Counted from the stretch's first letter, positions 50,801 through 62,450 are shown. The stretch is 64,000 bases of DNA from Schizochytrium sp. TIO01 (GCA_004764695.1 SMSO01000031.1:7559261-7623260); one strand, 5' to 3'. The notes: generated from the letters alone by a model not told the origin. A program made the numbers and translations.

Positions 50801-52989
50801 GGTGTACCTGTTATGCACCAGCGAAAGTGAGCACGGAGGTTCTGTGCCATTTCGGCAGCAGCGGCAGCAGACGACTCCACTTCTTGGGCCTCATCCAGAC
50901 AAACACGGAACCATTTCACTGATGTAAGCGGGGATGCAGCAGCTTGATACTTTTTCCGTTGACGGAATGTAAAACGCCGGGACCCAGCTTGTTTCTCTGC
51001 TGTCTGCACATGATGCACTTCTGAGCGAAGTACATTGTATGTTGTTACAACTACATCAAACTTTGCAAGATGTTGTGGCCAGAGAGGCGCAATCATTGCT
51101 TCATATGTACGTATTGATGATAAGAGTTGAGCATTAAGAGATGCGAGATCACCGCGCCCCTTCTTAACCTTCGTAAAGGCTCGAATAACCGCATTAAGCG
51201 CACGGTCCATGCTGCCAGCAATGTTGCGTGCTCCGTTGTACATCATGACTTTCAATGTTCCTGCATTTGTGTGCTTGTCAATTTCTGAGAGCCATTGCGC
51301 GCCGATAGAAACTGGGCATACAATCAGGGTGCCCTTCACAGCAGGGTGATCAACATTTCGCGTGGCCCGGCACGAAATACATACATGAATCTGCTCACTG
51401 AGTGAGCCCGTCCCCGCTTCAGGATTAACCTCATCCGACCTCTCATAAAGCAGACTGCATAGGACATGCTGCCAGTTACCGCAGTAATGGCACTGAATCG
51501 TGCCTCCAGGCAAGTCAACATCCGAGTGGTTACAGATACACTGAATTTCTTCATTGTCCTCGTGAAGTGGCGGGCCCGGATTTGTCTGAAATGGGTCCAC
51601 GGAGACCGGCAATTTTGATGTCGAGGCAGGGTGTGAAAGGACTAAGCTGATGACCTCTACTGTTTTGCCCAGGCCCATCTCATCCGCAAGGATGCCTCCA
51701 CTTTGATAATTATCAGCATCCCATTCAATTTGTTTTGGATCCATTGAAGTCTGCTCGTGACCATCTCGACAGCACAAACTCGCATTAAAAGGGCAAAATT
51801 GTAGTGAAAGACCGTCTGCACTCATATAATATCCAAAAAAGGGAGCGAACATACTTCCACGGCGGAGCCGATCTGATGAATTAATAGTAAGAGCACCTTC
51901 ATGCTCTAACATCCATCGCACTGCTCGGCGTTGATAAGGCCGCAACACAACAGTAAGGCCACTCGGCAAATACTTTGTTTCGATACCGGTACGATCCTGC
52001 CGGGGTCGAATTTCGGAAAAAAGATCAGTTGGATCAATTACTAAACCGTGCGTAGCAACTGCGAACTTTTGTGTTGACGGTTTTAATTTGAGAAGGGCGT
52101 CTGGAAATGCAACAGTTGTTGAGACCGATCCGGGAAAGAGCCACTCAAAAACAATTGCCATATGACGAATTGACCAGGTTAACGTTTGAAACGTTGGAGA
52201 GCTTGACTGAGCTGCTGCAAGAAGAGAAGAATGGACAATATTTTTGTTCAAGCAAATTTTATATTGAAGAACATCATGGTCCCCTCGCTGAGAAGTACGA
52301 CAATAAATTCGAAGTCTCCCTGACACAATTAGATTACGCAGTGCCTCGAGTTCATCTTCAGAAGCACCCATCCAATACGAGGCGGGGCCACTCACTCTTT
52401 CGACGCCGGAGCGAAAAACACAGAGTAAAACGTCAGCACCCTTTTCTGCTCTCGCCAAGTACAGTTCGAGAGGGCCATCGGATTCCGCACCGTAGTCTAC
52501 ACTATTTTTTGAACTTTCATGTGGTACTTTTACAAGATGCGAACCAGCCTGTTTCTGGAAATCAAGTTCCACGACAGCAAGGGAAATGTCCTTATTTCCG
52601 TCCCACGGCTCGTCACAGGTGATCAAAGTTTTATTGGCAGGTTTATAGGAGAGTTCATAAGGACTTTTCCTACTTGTAATTGCTTCTGCACCATCTGCCG
52701 CCGCAATTCCGGGAAAGTCCTGATCCTCTTGATCAGAGTGGTCGAGTACCACGACGTCTTCATGATCATCCTCAATCAACCAATCAGGTTTTCGATAGCG
52801 ACCCCGTGACTTGGCATCAAGAAAGCTTTGATTGAAATCATCATCATCCCTTCCGAAAGGGCCGAAACCTTGATCAGCTTGGGCCAAGCGAACCTCGAAT
52901 GCAGCAAGCGCGACAATGTTTCCGGTGCCATCAGACTTAGATCTTGTTGCAGGTAATCGGCCAGGACGAGGCGCCTTTTTACGAGCCAT
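47863..52989 (-). CDS. SHPRH: SHPRH-like SNF2 helicase/E3 ubiquitin ligase
   Basis: 1708 residues from the ATG at 52989; the frame continues to a TTG at 53073, not a credible start. Positions below count from 53073. The SNF2 ATPase begins about residue 380 (VLRPYQRRAVRWMLEHE) with Walker A LADEMGLGKT (about 461-470) and the box DEAQ (about 725), as in SHPRH. A PHD finger (about 508-567, CICNHSD, then CHYCGNWQHVLC) is inserted within the ATPase lobe. A C3HC4 RING (about 1428-1470, CCPICHDPF, CGHTLC, CPNC) sits before the second helicase lobe, which ends in AIGRIHRIGQ (about 1620). This order, SNF2-N with inserted PHD, RING, then SNF2-C, is that of SHPRH. SHPRH polyubiquitinates PCNA in Rad5-type damage tolerance and has further nucleolar roles. 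A clear linker-histone domain, found in animal SHPRH, is not recognised here. Nuclear; basic N-terminus. Confidence 0.95.
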   Translation of the reverse strand: MARKKAPRPGRLPATRSKSDGTGNIVALAAFEVRLAQADQGFGPFGRDDDDFNQSFLDAKSRGRYRKPDWLIEDDHEDVVVLDHSDQEDQDFPGIAAADGAEAITSRKSPYELSYKPANKTLITCDEPWDGNKDISLAVVELDFQKQAGSHLVKVPHESSKNSVDYGAESDGPLELYLARAEKGADVLLCVFRSGVERVSGPASYWMGASEDELEALRNLIVSGRLRIYCRTSQRGDHDVLQYKICLNKNIVHSSLLAAAQSSSPTFQTLTWSIRHMAIVFEWLFPGSVSTTVAFPDALLKLKPSTQKFAVATHGLVIDPTDLFSEIRPRQDRTGIETKYLPSGLTVVLRPYQRRAVRWMLEHEGALTINSSDRLRRGSMFAPFFGYYMSADGLSLQFCPFNASLCCRDGHEQTSMDPKQIEWDADNYQSGGILADEMGLGKTVEVISLVLSHPASTSKLPVSVDPFQTNPGPPLHEDNEEIQCICNHSDVDLPGGTIQCHYCGNWQHVLCSLLYERSDEVNPEAGTGSLSEQIHVCISCRATRNVDHPAVKGTLIVCPVSIGAQWLSEIDKHTNAGTLKVMMYNGARNIAGSMDRALNAVIRAFTKVKKGRGDLASLNAQLLSSIRTYEAMIAPLWPQHLAKFDVVVTTYNVLRSEVHHVQTAEKQAGSRRFTFRQRKKYQAAASPLTSVKWFRVCLDEAQEVESSAAAAAEMAQNLRAHFRWCITGTPVGNHGLEDLFGLLLFLRVPVLSDRAWWNTAIVQPLIQRSHGAFARLVAAFHGLLWRNTKRDVQAELGLPSLTEHIHRLKFTAIESHFYNNQHAAVARLAAEAPAGALGRKRKSRLETALPHLLRLRQACCHPQIGSFGLRDAQGGRHRRKKARRHEGMPSGESDMAALTERGRSADAPMTMSEIYQQLVNKAKLETEEAQRLLLMNLNASAGIFLIKEDWEKARETYQRALNLMTKHEKDNICKTDSLQRLHTLEALRHISADQPTSEENLGTTNSVQTTTAAADEVNSAIGNAGSDTSSGTKMIAPPGNQLMKQLHLDRMGKEIKDIRDRFMLRYEVDVKSSLNNFQSRMEPVHGSPKHCESWWIRAIHAIEGAVDGASRSNILIDRIRMDKNSGGALISSNRQDSLVWQFGDLFGLRMVLQREIEKLNQAHAKVEQATSKMGDRPTAREIHESAECSVCRYYFSKTGPMCSHCHIKRDIVAFEKCLFTFQRESSLQDSFGDAEGDARLYQFRHDSEMVLILRILKTTTKSLHNVTGLAAILDDADKHMNKLEALSSELSAAWDVWQKRDQWLKAFDELEMATMRMRLQFPGETIEADEEQWKIRPELVEVRLEAYELECVRYRSELNQCISQLKYLDSIKGEENGTSRENGQRLGTTTKTRMDGGEENECCPICHDPFGSEFAMLLCGHTLCVTCVQKLFKFSNKCPNCRAKFQKTDVRYVTRREDVRQASGSDAAGSLSSLTTCAEGNTLDTRLMKKRGFGTKFDAVVEELLRVEAASSDEKCLVFSQWEEVLAILEHALRANDISHVRIQGRAKYDERLSLFRRDPSVRVMLMNLTFGSRGLNVTEASHVFLVEPIMNPAIEAQAIGRIHRIGQAKPTHVHRFLVCDTVEERIHKMFRRKRLEALHDEDDHHEEPQQSESDNSKANVRADLARALDVEAGEQTHELVDQEYKTEAILSNEREQISEQELEELFS

Positions 52990-53549
52990 TTTAACACTCT
53001 CCTTCCTAAGATGTTTTTCCTCAAGGAAGAAAGCTTGACGATTGCTGATTTTCCAAAGTTCAAATTCCACCAAGATCTTTGTTTAGATCTTGCGTCTCAA
53101 CTTATATCTTGTCAAACTTCATAAAATGACTCCAAACAAATAACTCAAGAGTGCTATTTTGAGAGCACTCTTTATTGAGATACCTGATTTTGCAGGGGAA
53201 GTTGATGCTACCCTGAAGCTTCGCGAGCAGTAGCTATGAGAATAAAAACTGTGCGAGCTTAATTGCTAAGAAAATCAACCCGTCTGGATTCCTCAAGTTC
53301 ACTGCGCCGTCATATAAAGAGTTTGCGCCACAGCAAGAGAGTTTCGAGCAAACGGAATGAGTGTCTTTAGGTGGCTCACGCGGGTAAGAGTCTTCACGTC
53401 CAAATGGAAGGTCCTTTGGGTTGCTAGACGGGCCTTGAAAACCGTCTTCGCCGACGTTGCTGCACCTTCGATAGAGAAGAGCCTCTTCAACCCCGATCGT
53501 GTTCTGTCTTGATGCTTTGGAGAGCAACCAAAGAACTCCATTCAGGCCA

Positions 53550-53695
53550 GGATATCCTAGAATGAGCTGATAAAAAGGGTTGTGGAGGATATCCTAGAAT
53601 ATCTCCGTAAAAAGAGTTGTGGAGAATATCCTAGAATATGCCCATAAAAAAGTTGTGGAGGATATCATGGACTACGAAGTAAAATTGGTTGCGCA
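53550..53695. repeat. about 37-bp tandem repeat, four units, the last decayed
   Basis: Units starting AGGATATCCTAGAAT and ending AAAAAGNGTTGTGG follow one another with a period of 36-37 bases from 53550. The fourth unit, from about 53659, starts AGGATATCATGGA and is already diverged. Confidence 0.88.
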
Positions 53696-54066
53696 AATAG
53701 CTGATCAGGTGACCTCGGCCTTAGTTCATAGAAAATGCTGCACACCAGTGTAAATTTATGACATTCTGATTTCCAATGATCATAAATACGCCTTGCGGAA
53801 CTACGTACCTAGGTTCTTGTTTGCCTGGTAACATACAAGCCTGAAACTAAGCTCTCTTGCTATACTGCCTTTCAAAGTTCTCTTACAAACAAGACTACTC
53901 GTGGCGTCAGCCCTCTCGAATCGGAACAGGAGTGTAGCTCAATTAGAACGGGTAGTATTATGATAATAGAATTTGTACCTTAAGAATTCATGCATAAAAT
54001 TCGCGTTCATAGGTCCAAGGCTCTTTCTTTTCAATGCTAATCTACCCACCATGAAATTGTTTTCCA

Positions 54067-54186
54067 AATACCCTCGAGGCGGGACAAAAGATGAGAAACC
54101 AACCATGATTCTATACTCGAAAGGAATACCCTCGAGGCGGGAGAAAAGATGAGAAACCAACCATGATTCTATACTCGAAAGGAATA
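54067..54186. repeat. 58-bp tandem duplication, two copies
   Basis: Two copies with a period of 58 bases, starting at the ATACCCTCGAGGCGGGA words at 54068 and 54126. They differ by a single base (ACAAAAG against AGAAAAG), so the event is recent. Confidence 0.93.
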
Positions 54187-57100
54187 GAAAGTATAGGCAT
54201 AGGCATCTTGAATAAGAGATTCCAAAAGCCATGGGTAGGGCATGTCCATCCATCCTATACCTTCAAGCACAGAAGGAGTCTGTTCGCTTCTGAGCCAGCA
54301 TGATACACTAGGAGGACTTCTCTATTTTTTATTTGGTCTGATTGTCTGTGCATAATTTGCAGAACTTGCTGGGTAATAATTGTAAGTGCAACGGTGTGTG
54401 CTGAGGGACGGCAGTGTGCACTCGCAAGATGGCGCTAGATTTCAAAAACAAAAATGCTGCTGCTGCTGCTATTGTTAGATTTAGTGACCATTAAACTCTA
54501 CCACCCTAGCCACATCATTCGATTGTCATTGTAAAAGGTAACCCGCAAAAACCAAGTTGATATTTGCGCGGCGAGGAAGGCTTGTCGATTATATCGGCAG
54601 ACAAGTGACTTGGCCATTTATTTTGCGAAGCCGAGAGCAAACAAGGTTTGTGATGAGAAAGTCTTTTGCCTGGTTCAAGTAATGAAACATGTTGTAACTG
54701 TACTACTTGAGTGCGATATGTTTCTTGTTATATTTTCAACAGGACAGTTTTAGTTTTATCATAGTCAATCAAAGCCTAGAAATCATAATCGGTAGCACTG
54801 TGAAACCTATTTTTCTCCAGTTAATGTAACTTCGCGGGCCGTATGGTATGGCCCAGTTTACATCGCGAGATATGAGCCGAGGTTCATAAACATTGTCATC
54901 TAGGGGCTTATGTTGTGCAGGGGTACCTGAGAATATCTTGAGCCTTGTCCGGCTGTTCTCCGTAGCCCTGATATCATTGGTTTATTTGGTGCACACCAGG
55001 TAAAGAGTAAGTATTACGACTTCGGCTTGTCCCTGCCTCCAAGACTGTGGACTTTCGTGGACAGGACGTGTACACGTAGCGAAATCACGAGTTTGTGGCA
55101 TTTTCACGTTGTTCAAATACGACGTACGGGAGCGAGCGAAAATTTGATTTAGACGTCCGTGCTTCAGTGCGGGCCTACGCCGGGTGTCTTTATCCGTGCT
55201 CCCAGGCTGCTAATCCTCCCTGCCATTCTGGGCGTACTCCCATCTCCGCGATCTGCTACTTATGGTGTTTCCTTCCTTCCTTTTTTTATTTTTTTTTTTT
55301 TATATTTTTTATTTATAAATTTAAATACAAAATACAAAAAACCTCATTTTATTTTTTAAAATGTTTTTTAGTTTTAAAAATTAAAGAATAACTAAAGATC
55401 AAGAAACTTTTAATTTCAAAGAAAAAGAAAAAGAAGGTTGCAGAAAAAAGACGAGCGTATGAAATGTTGGGAGTAGTACATTATTGAATGTTGCAAAGAA
55501 ACAAGGGATCCTGACTAGTAGCCTTGGAAGCCAAAGAAACTACACAAATTGCGGTTCTATTTCTATTCAAATCGCAAGGAACTAAAAGTTCAAAGAAAGA
55601 AGTAAAAATAGTACCAATGGCGAAGAAGGAAAAGCCAAGAAGAAAAGGTTACAGAGCTCGTACGCGGAGATGGGCACGTGTTTACGTGCTCAAGCTGGCG
55701 TTTCGAAGACAAACAAGCGCAGAGCAAAGGAGACTTGATCTATCAAAACGACGCACATGCAGGCATGCAGCTGCAGTTCGACCAGATCAGATCACTCAAG
55801 CTTGAACGAGAAGAACCCCAGCAAAGGAGGTTTGTCCTGTTTCTTCAAAGTTCGGGGCATGTGTACCTTTCCTTTTTTAATGGAAGACCATCTATCCGAA
55901 GAGCGAGAATCGAGCTTACTCGCTTACTCACACCTGCAGAACCCCCAAAAGTTGAGCCGATCAAATCGAACATCGTGGTTGAAGCTTCCTGATGCATTTG
56001 CCTACCACCCGCCTGTAGAGTCTTGGCGGTCGGCGGCCGGGGAAACAAATCTATTGAGCAAAGATCAGTAGAATGCTATCATGCTGAAGAGTCACAGTCA
56101 TTGCCATCGCCTGTTTAAGCGTCGAGGCAGGTGACTGCATCGAGGTGACTGTCTGAATCTGTTATTTCACTCAAGAAACAGTGTGAAAGAATATGCTATG
56201 CTTTCGTGACAGTTCTTTGGCCTCAATTGTAAGTGATCCAAAGTAAGCGGAGGCCTCTCAGCCATCAACCCACGAGTTTGCAGCACCAAAGCGAATGCCC
56301 TCACGACTATGTTAGGGCAATAGAGTTACGCTCTCTCAAGGGTTCACTCGCTCGCCTTGCATACAATGCAAGGATTGAGCATGGATCCGAAAGGACCTCC
56401 GCAGGGAACTCGGCTAAGAACCAGCATTATATGAAAGGATCCACGGTTCAGCATGTGATACCTGATAAGGATAACTTGCCCTGCTCTGGCCTTCAAGTCA
56501 ATCTTAAACCGCGCCTCTGCAGTAGATAGTTCTTGTCTTGTTTTGTCTTGTCTTGTCATCGTCATCGCCATCGTCGGTGTCCTGCGTGCCTGTAATCGGT
56601 AGGCAGTCAGCCTTCAGGCAAAACCATCAGAAAACGCAAGCATCAGCACGACTAATAAGCAGGTTCTCTCCTGACACGTGTGCGATTTTGTTCCTGCTGA
56701 GAGCGAGTGGGTAGCGGCGTTTGGCTCTGCTTTCGCACAATTGCATCACAGGTCTTGTGGAATTCGAGGCGGGCAACCCGGAGCCATCTACTGCAGCCGG
56801 CCGCCAGCGACCACCTCGAACGAGCCGCGATGCTTTCTTTTCGTGCCACCCAACTCAAGTTTTAAGGTCTTCTTCGAGGAGTTCCTGCATGCAGCCAAGC
56901 GAGAACAGTAGCCCTCTCGGCCTGGAGCGGACCAGAGCTCTCGAGGGCCGAGCCAAGATCTTGCTTTGGCGAGACTCGGTCGGCTGGCGCCGATCCCGGC
57001 GAACAAACAAACAATGATTAGCGTAGGCTTCGAAGGTACAGGAACAGAATTGCGCTAAGATTGTCGCTCACGCTTCCACGAAGCCAATTGAGCTTTGGTC

Positions 57101-57874
57101 TGACACCTGGACGAATTTGATTTGGTTCAAGTCTTGGAGCTTGCTTGGGCTTCGCATCAACAGCGATGGCATGCGTGCAAAGAAGGAGCCTTGGCCGCGG
57201 AGCATTTGTTGCTGTAACCTGCTCGAGACCAGGACGGCGACGACACCGGTGTTCGCTGGGCTGACCTCGTAGCGAAGTCTAAGGGAGTTCATGTTGAACT
57301 CTGGCGATTGGTCAGGAGAGCGTCTGGCCTATCTGCCGAATCGTGATTGGATACTGGTGAATGGTTGGCTGATTAGCCACGGCCATCGGAATCAGGGCAT
57401 GACATGCATTGTTTGATGTAAAGGATTCTGATCACGGGTAACGAAGAACGGCCGACGAAGGAAAGCTCAGCCTAGAACTCGTGAATTCGGCTCCCTTGCT
57501 CGGGATCTTTGGGTCAAGTCCGCGGCGATTTCTTTCTTTTGGGAGTGAATTGCTGGAATACCTCAAGTGTGATCTTATGAGTGCTTTTTGAAGACAATGT
57601 GGATCTCTTGCCTTTGCCTTTTGCCGAAGGGCTGAGAATCTCTTTCGAGCAAGGCCAAAAGCTTGCCTCCATGTCAGTGCAAATGCTTCGTTGCAGCAAC
57701 TGTTGTCTTCATAAGAAGATGCCTGCGTTGATTCAAGATCCTTTCATGATAGTACCTACTTATGGTCTATGTTTGGGTGTTCGAAACTTCAACCTTGGTT
57801 ATTATTTCAATCCAAGCGATGCTTGAGCTTCCTGGTCGGCACAGTCAAGCAACATCGGTACAAAATTAAGCTGA

Positions 57875-57911
57875 GTATTTATTTATTTATTTATTCACTT
57901 ATATATAAATA
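57875..57911. repeat. (TTTA)n microsatellite and TATA-rich tail
   Basis: About five TTTA units followed by CACTTATATATAAATAAAC; AT-only low-complexity DNA. Confidence 0.8.
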
Positions 57912-59517
57912 AACAATTTCCCCCCAAAGAAACAATTTTGTTAAAAAGTACGAAGCATCATTGAATCTCTAGAAACTTCCACTTCTACTACTTTTTTAAT
58001 CCTGCCCTCATGGACAGGCAACACGCGGGCTCAAGAACGCAGAACAGAAGGATTTTCAAAGCTACCTGCATCTAAGGTTGCAGTAAAACAGTCATCAACG
58101 ATCTGCATAACCAGGTATCATTTCTGCCTGAATTTTGAAGTTATCCTTGTAAGTTGTATTTTATGTTTTTCTTCCTTCATCGGTCCCTCACCTGATGCTG
58201 TACGTGCGTCGTTGATGGAGTTCCACCCACAGCCACTGAAGTACCAAGTCATGGGAACTCTCTCTATATAAAATCCCGAGAAACCTGTCCCACAGTAACC
58301 CACACACTCCAGTGTGGGATGTGCTCCTCGATAGCCACCGTTTTTGCTCCTTAAAAGAGTTTTAATACTTTAGTTTTGGAAAGGGGGGAAGTAACATCTA
58401 CTTACCTCAAATACAGGTAATCATTTTTTTAAAATAACAAAATGATACAAAATCGAACTAAAATTGTTCCTTGATATGATAACGCATGGTCAGTCGTTTC
58501 ACCATCAATTTTGACTGTGTCCTATGATAAATCAGTTAAACTTTAAAGCAGCCCAAGATATGCCTTGCAAGCTTCTATTATAATTTCTCTACTCTACTCT
58601 CTTTCACCTTGGGAGATGCATTTTGGTTCTAAGTTGGCTGGAAACGGTGATTGCTTTTCAATATTCCTAGACTCTTCACCACAAAATCTCAATCAATTTC
58701 AAGTCTTAAAGCTGTGCACGCGCTCATAAAGATTGTATTTTCTGCGAGCGCTCAGGGATCTCCGTTCTTTGGGGTCTTGCCGCCAGTCAACAGCAATGTC
58801 TTCCCAAATTGAGTCCTAAGAATCCCCAATCCTCAAAGGATGCTGGCTGTTCGCGTGGTAATTCCGAGCCACTCCGCGTCTCACCGTGCGGCCGTGGCCT
58901 GGATGCAAGCCTGGACCGCTTCCAGTCGCGCTTATTTCCGCGCCTGGTTTGGTTGCTGCTGCTTCGCTAGGATGATGATACCTCAGTTGAGTGAGCTCTT
59001 AGTCTGTACACAAACTTGAGAACTAAATTTGGAATTGGGCGAACTTCAACTTGGATGAACAAACTTGAGCGAATTGAGCAACGAGGTACCGAGTCCATTC
59101 TTATAACATCACGTGTGTAGCTGTGCCTGAGAGCTTAGGTTGCACTTTTTTGAAGACTACAGAGTAATGAGTTATCTTCTGGAAATTCATTGTTGATAAT
59201 AATCCAGCCAGATACACTAACACTGCCAGTGGTAGGTAGAGCTCACCCGACGCAACTAATTACTGGGTAAAGGTGAGGAAAAGCGGTAGCCTCCTTGAGC
59301 GACCAGGACTGAACTCAATCAATGGATGAAGGCCGATTAGATCGAACCGGGGCATTGCAGCTGACGCAGCCAGTAAACAAAGCAAAGCAAAGATCTTTCA
59401 AGCACTTGGTTGAACATGTGATTGGTCCCGGTGTTGAACATTACTGCTCCTGCGAAGTCACAAGGCTCGAAGATCTCGCAGGGCATTAAATTAGAGTACG
59501 AGTGTTTGGCTCCTGAG

Positions 59518-59806
59518 TTGAACCAACCAACCAACCAAACAAACAAACAAACAAACAAACAAACAAACAAACAAACAAACAAACAAACAAACAAACAAAC
59601 AAACAAACAAACAAACAAACAAACAAACAAACAAACAAACAAACAAACAAACAAACAAACAAACAAACAAACAAACAAACAAACAAACAAACAAACAAAC
59701 AAACAAACAAACAAACAAACAAACAAACAAACAAACAAACAAACAAACAAACAAACAAACAAACAAACAAACAAACAAACAAACAAACAAACAAACAAAC
59801 AAACAA
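59518..59806. repeat. very long (AAAC)n array, with AACC units at its left end
   Basis: Starts with about four to five AACC units (59518-59536) and then continues as AAAC for about 270 bases (about 67 units) with no interruption that I can see, ending at AAAGACAACTAGG. On the minus strand the array is GTTT, and it yields spurious frames of repeating Leu-Phe-Val-Cys on one strand and Thr-Asn-Lys-Gln on the other. It is by far the longest repeat in the window. Confidence 0.98.
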
Positions 59807-60257
59807 AGACAACTAGGAAGCAAAAAAGGAAGCAAAGAATAAAGCAAAGACCAAAGTACCTACAATCACAAGCAGCTGCTTTCGAAAGCTAACCTGATAA
59901 CTTCAGCCAATTCGCCATCCATTGGCTGCCTCCCTTGGCTAGCCTTCTTTCATGTTTCTTCACCCCTTAGGCCGGCGCTAGAAGGCGCGATGTTTAACGC
60001 ATCAATGCCGCTCTATGGCTCCTGATATCGAATGGTACCATCTTCTGCACGACCAGGCAACTTGAACCAACCATTGCTTTGAGTCGAGTTTATGAGTTTA
60101 TGCTCCAGTGAGGATTTAGCCTCTATTAACCTCTTTTCTAAGATCAACTATCCACTAGTAGCTAGCTAACTATCATCTACTTTGTTTTTATCGAGCTACA
60201 CTGATTTTAATTTATCACCAATCAGAGTGATGACGATTCATAACGATAAGAGGGCAT

Positions 60258-60293
60258 CATGTGATGCTCAACTTGCATGTGATGCTCAACTTG
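60258..60293. repeat. 18-bp tandem duplication
   Basis: Two exact copies of CATGTGATGCTCAACTTG, followed by the start of a third (CATGTG). Confidence 0.93.
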
Positions 60294-62211
60294 CATGTGC
60301 CGACCCCACAGTGTGTGCCAGTACAGCTTTAATGTGCGGGTCACGTGTTGCAGTCACGTCTCTTCTCGACGCACCGTTCATCTACAGAAAATATTAGCAC
60401 CTTATTAGGAGTCTAGCGCTTCTTTATTCCTATACTCCTTTCTTTTCAATATTCCTTTCTTCTTTACAATGTTTCTTAAAAAAACATTTTTAAATAAAGC
60501 AAAAACTATAAAACCATTCTTTTTTTTTTTGTTCAAAGGTGAGTAAATAAATTCTTCTATTTATTTCAAAAGGCCCTTGGCCTTCAACCAATACCTTCTA
60601 CAATGTGGGGTTCAACCGTCTGGTCTTGCATACTAAAAAGCAAAGGAAACAGTGGAGTACATAGGCACTTGCGCAGACAGACAGTGACAATAAGTGCTTC
60701 AGCAGCGGCTGTGCCCTCTCTGAGCCGCTTCAGGCCGTTTGTGAGAGGTCTGCAAGGGAACAGGGTATTAAAAATGAATGCAGATTTGGTCATGCAGGTC
60801 ATTACCAAATTAAATTTGCGAAGTCACAACTTCAATCATTCACTTCCTGACCATTTCTTTTGGACATATCGAACACTCGAATTTCATGGCCCTGGGAGGG
60901 AGTACGCGAGCTACCTCGCAGGATTCTCCAAACTAGGCCTTGACAAAGAGAGGGCATCAGGTTTTGGCAATAAACGTGAGATTCGAAAGGCAAGGGTCAA
61001 ATCATTCGGGTGGCCAAGTGTTGAGGTTACAAGAGTACAGATATGGGCAGACAAAGAGTGGTGTATGGGTTCGGAGGTGAGACACGACTTGAATTAGGTC
61101 AGCAAATATTAAGCATGGGCACCAGAAGAGTCTCGGAGAACTTGAGAAGAGTGAGATGTGCTTGCTTACATTTTGGTATTGAACCTCTTGGCCTGTGCTG
61201 TCCAATCACCTGCTTGGGCTTTCTGAGGTGGCTTTGTTTGCATTCCTTTCGAGAGATCATTAAAGCACATTGTAGGTGTTGTATCGAAGGTTTCAGATGA
61301 TGATGATCTGGCCATAGGTGCAGCGGAATAGAAAAGTCCATGCGAATTCATAAGACCTTTCCGAGCCTATACCCCAGAAAATTGTGGAATCTTTGGCTCC
61401 TCACGAGAACCTTGCCAACTCTCACGAAGTCCACCTTGAGCGACCTCAGTCAAGAAGGCTTGAGCATAAGTGTTCAACAAAAGACTACCAGCATACGTTA
61501 TGACCATGCAAGATTGGATGTCGCCATGATGTTCCTGGCTCGCTAAAATCTCTCCCGATAGTCGCTCGAGAACCTTCACAATGTCAACTGCGGCCCTGGC
61601 TAAATCAAGCCGGATTCAGTTGCGCCTTCTCGACTTGCTTAAATTCGTATTTATGCTTTCAACAGGATGTTTGTCTCATCGCGAACTTGATTGCTTCGCT
61701 CACGTGCAGTCACGAATTTTGAATACGAGTCGCTCTTTTCATTTCTTGTTCTCCGAGTTCTTCGCAGTTTCTTTCCTATATTAAAAAAAAGGTTTTAAAA
61801 GTGTTTTTATTTATAAGTTTTTCTGAAGAGTGTTGTATTTGTTTTTATTCGTTTGTTTGTTTTCTAAATCAAGAAAAGCAACCTACTTATCGTTTACCAG
61901 TACAGGTAGGTAGATAGGTAGGTACCTACAATTGTATATTGCTATTCAAAATTTATTCGTGGTCAAGCACTCTGAAGTCTTCAGGAAATGCTCCTTTGCT
62001 CCTTCGAAATTCGTGCCACTCTTTTCATAACTGCTCAGCTGATGATGGCGACCTCGGTAAGTTCTCCTTCGCAGCAACGATTTCGCCTGCGACCCGTGAC
62101 GTTCACTGCTACCACGCAACCAACCAGCCACTCATGTCTTTCTTTAGCTTTAAGCCGTGCCAATCCCAATCATGTGACTCCGAGGCGATTGGTCAATCAT
62201 TCGTTCAATTA

Positions 62212-62228
62212 CAATCAATCAATCAATT

Positions 62229-62260
<32 letters not shown>
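62212..62260. repeat. (AATC)n microsatellite
   Basis: Two blocks of AATC units separated by AATTAC, about eleven units in total; the same motif as at 33.66 and 38.07 kb. Confidence 0.92.
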
Positions 62261-62399
62261 ACATTCATCACACTCTCGCTCTTTTCCTGCATCTCTAACT
62301 AAAAGAATGGAAGCCGGCAACTTGAAGATAGTGGGAAGGAAATAGAAGAGCTTCCACAAATAATCCACATTCCACTATGGAGGCACTGACTGCCATCAT

Positions 62400-62450
62400 C
62401 GTTCATCGTTCATTCATTCATTCATTCATTCATTCTTTCATTCTTTCATT
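62400..62450. repeat. (ATTC)n microsatellite
   Basis: Repeated CATT/TTCA units with CTTT variants at the right end. Confidence 0.88.

Noticed and set aside
52990..53073. N-terminal extension of SHPRH by 28 residues
   Set aside because: It begins at TTG; the ATG at 52989 starts a basic N-terminus.
53928..53965. GTGTAGCTCAATTAGAACGG, similar to the D-arm region of a tRNA
   Set aside because: No B box, anticodon arm or matching acceptor follows.
59337..59892. Open frames of 100-156 residues over the AAAC array, looking like secreted Cys-rich or low-complexity proteins
   Set aside because: Pure products of the microsatellite, open in several frames on both strands.
60603..61097. 164-residue frame with a true ATG
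   Set aside because: No domain, no coding-like composition and an unremarkable length for an 11 kb noncoding stretch; kept out of the gene list.
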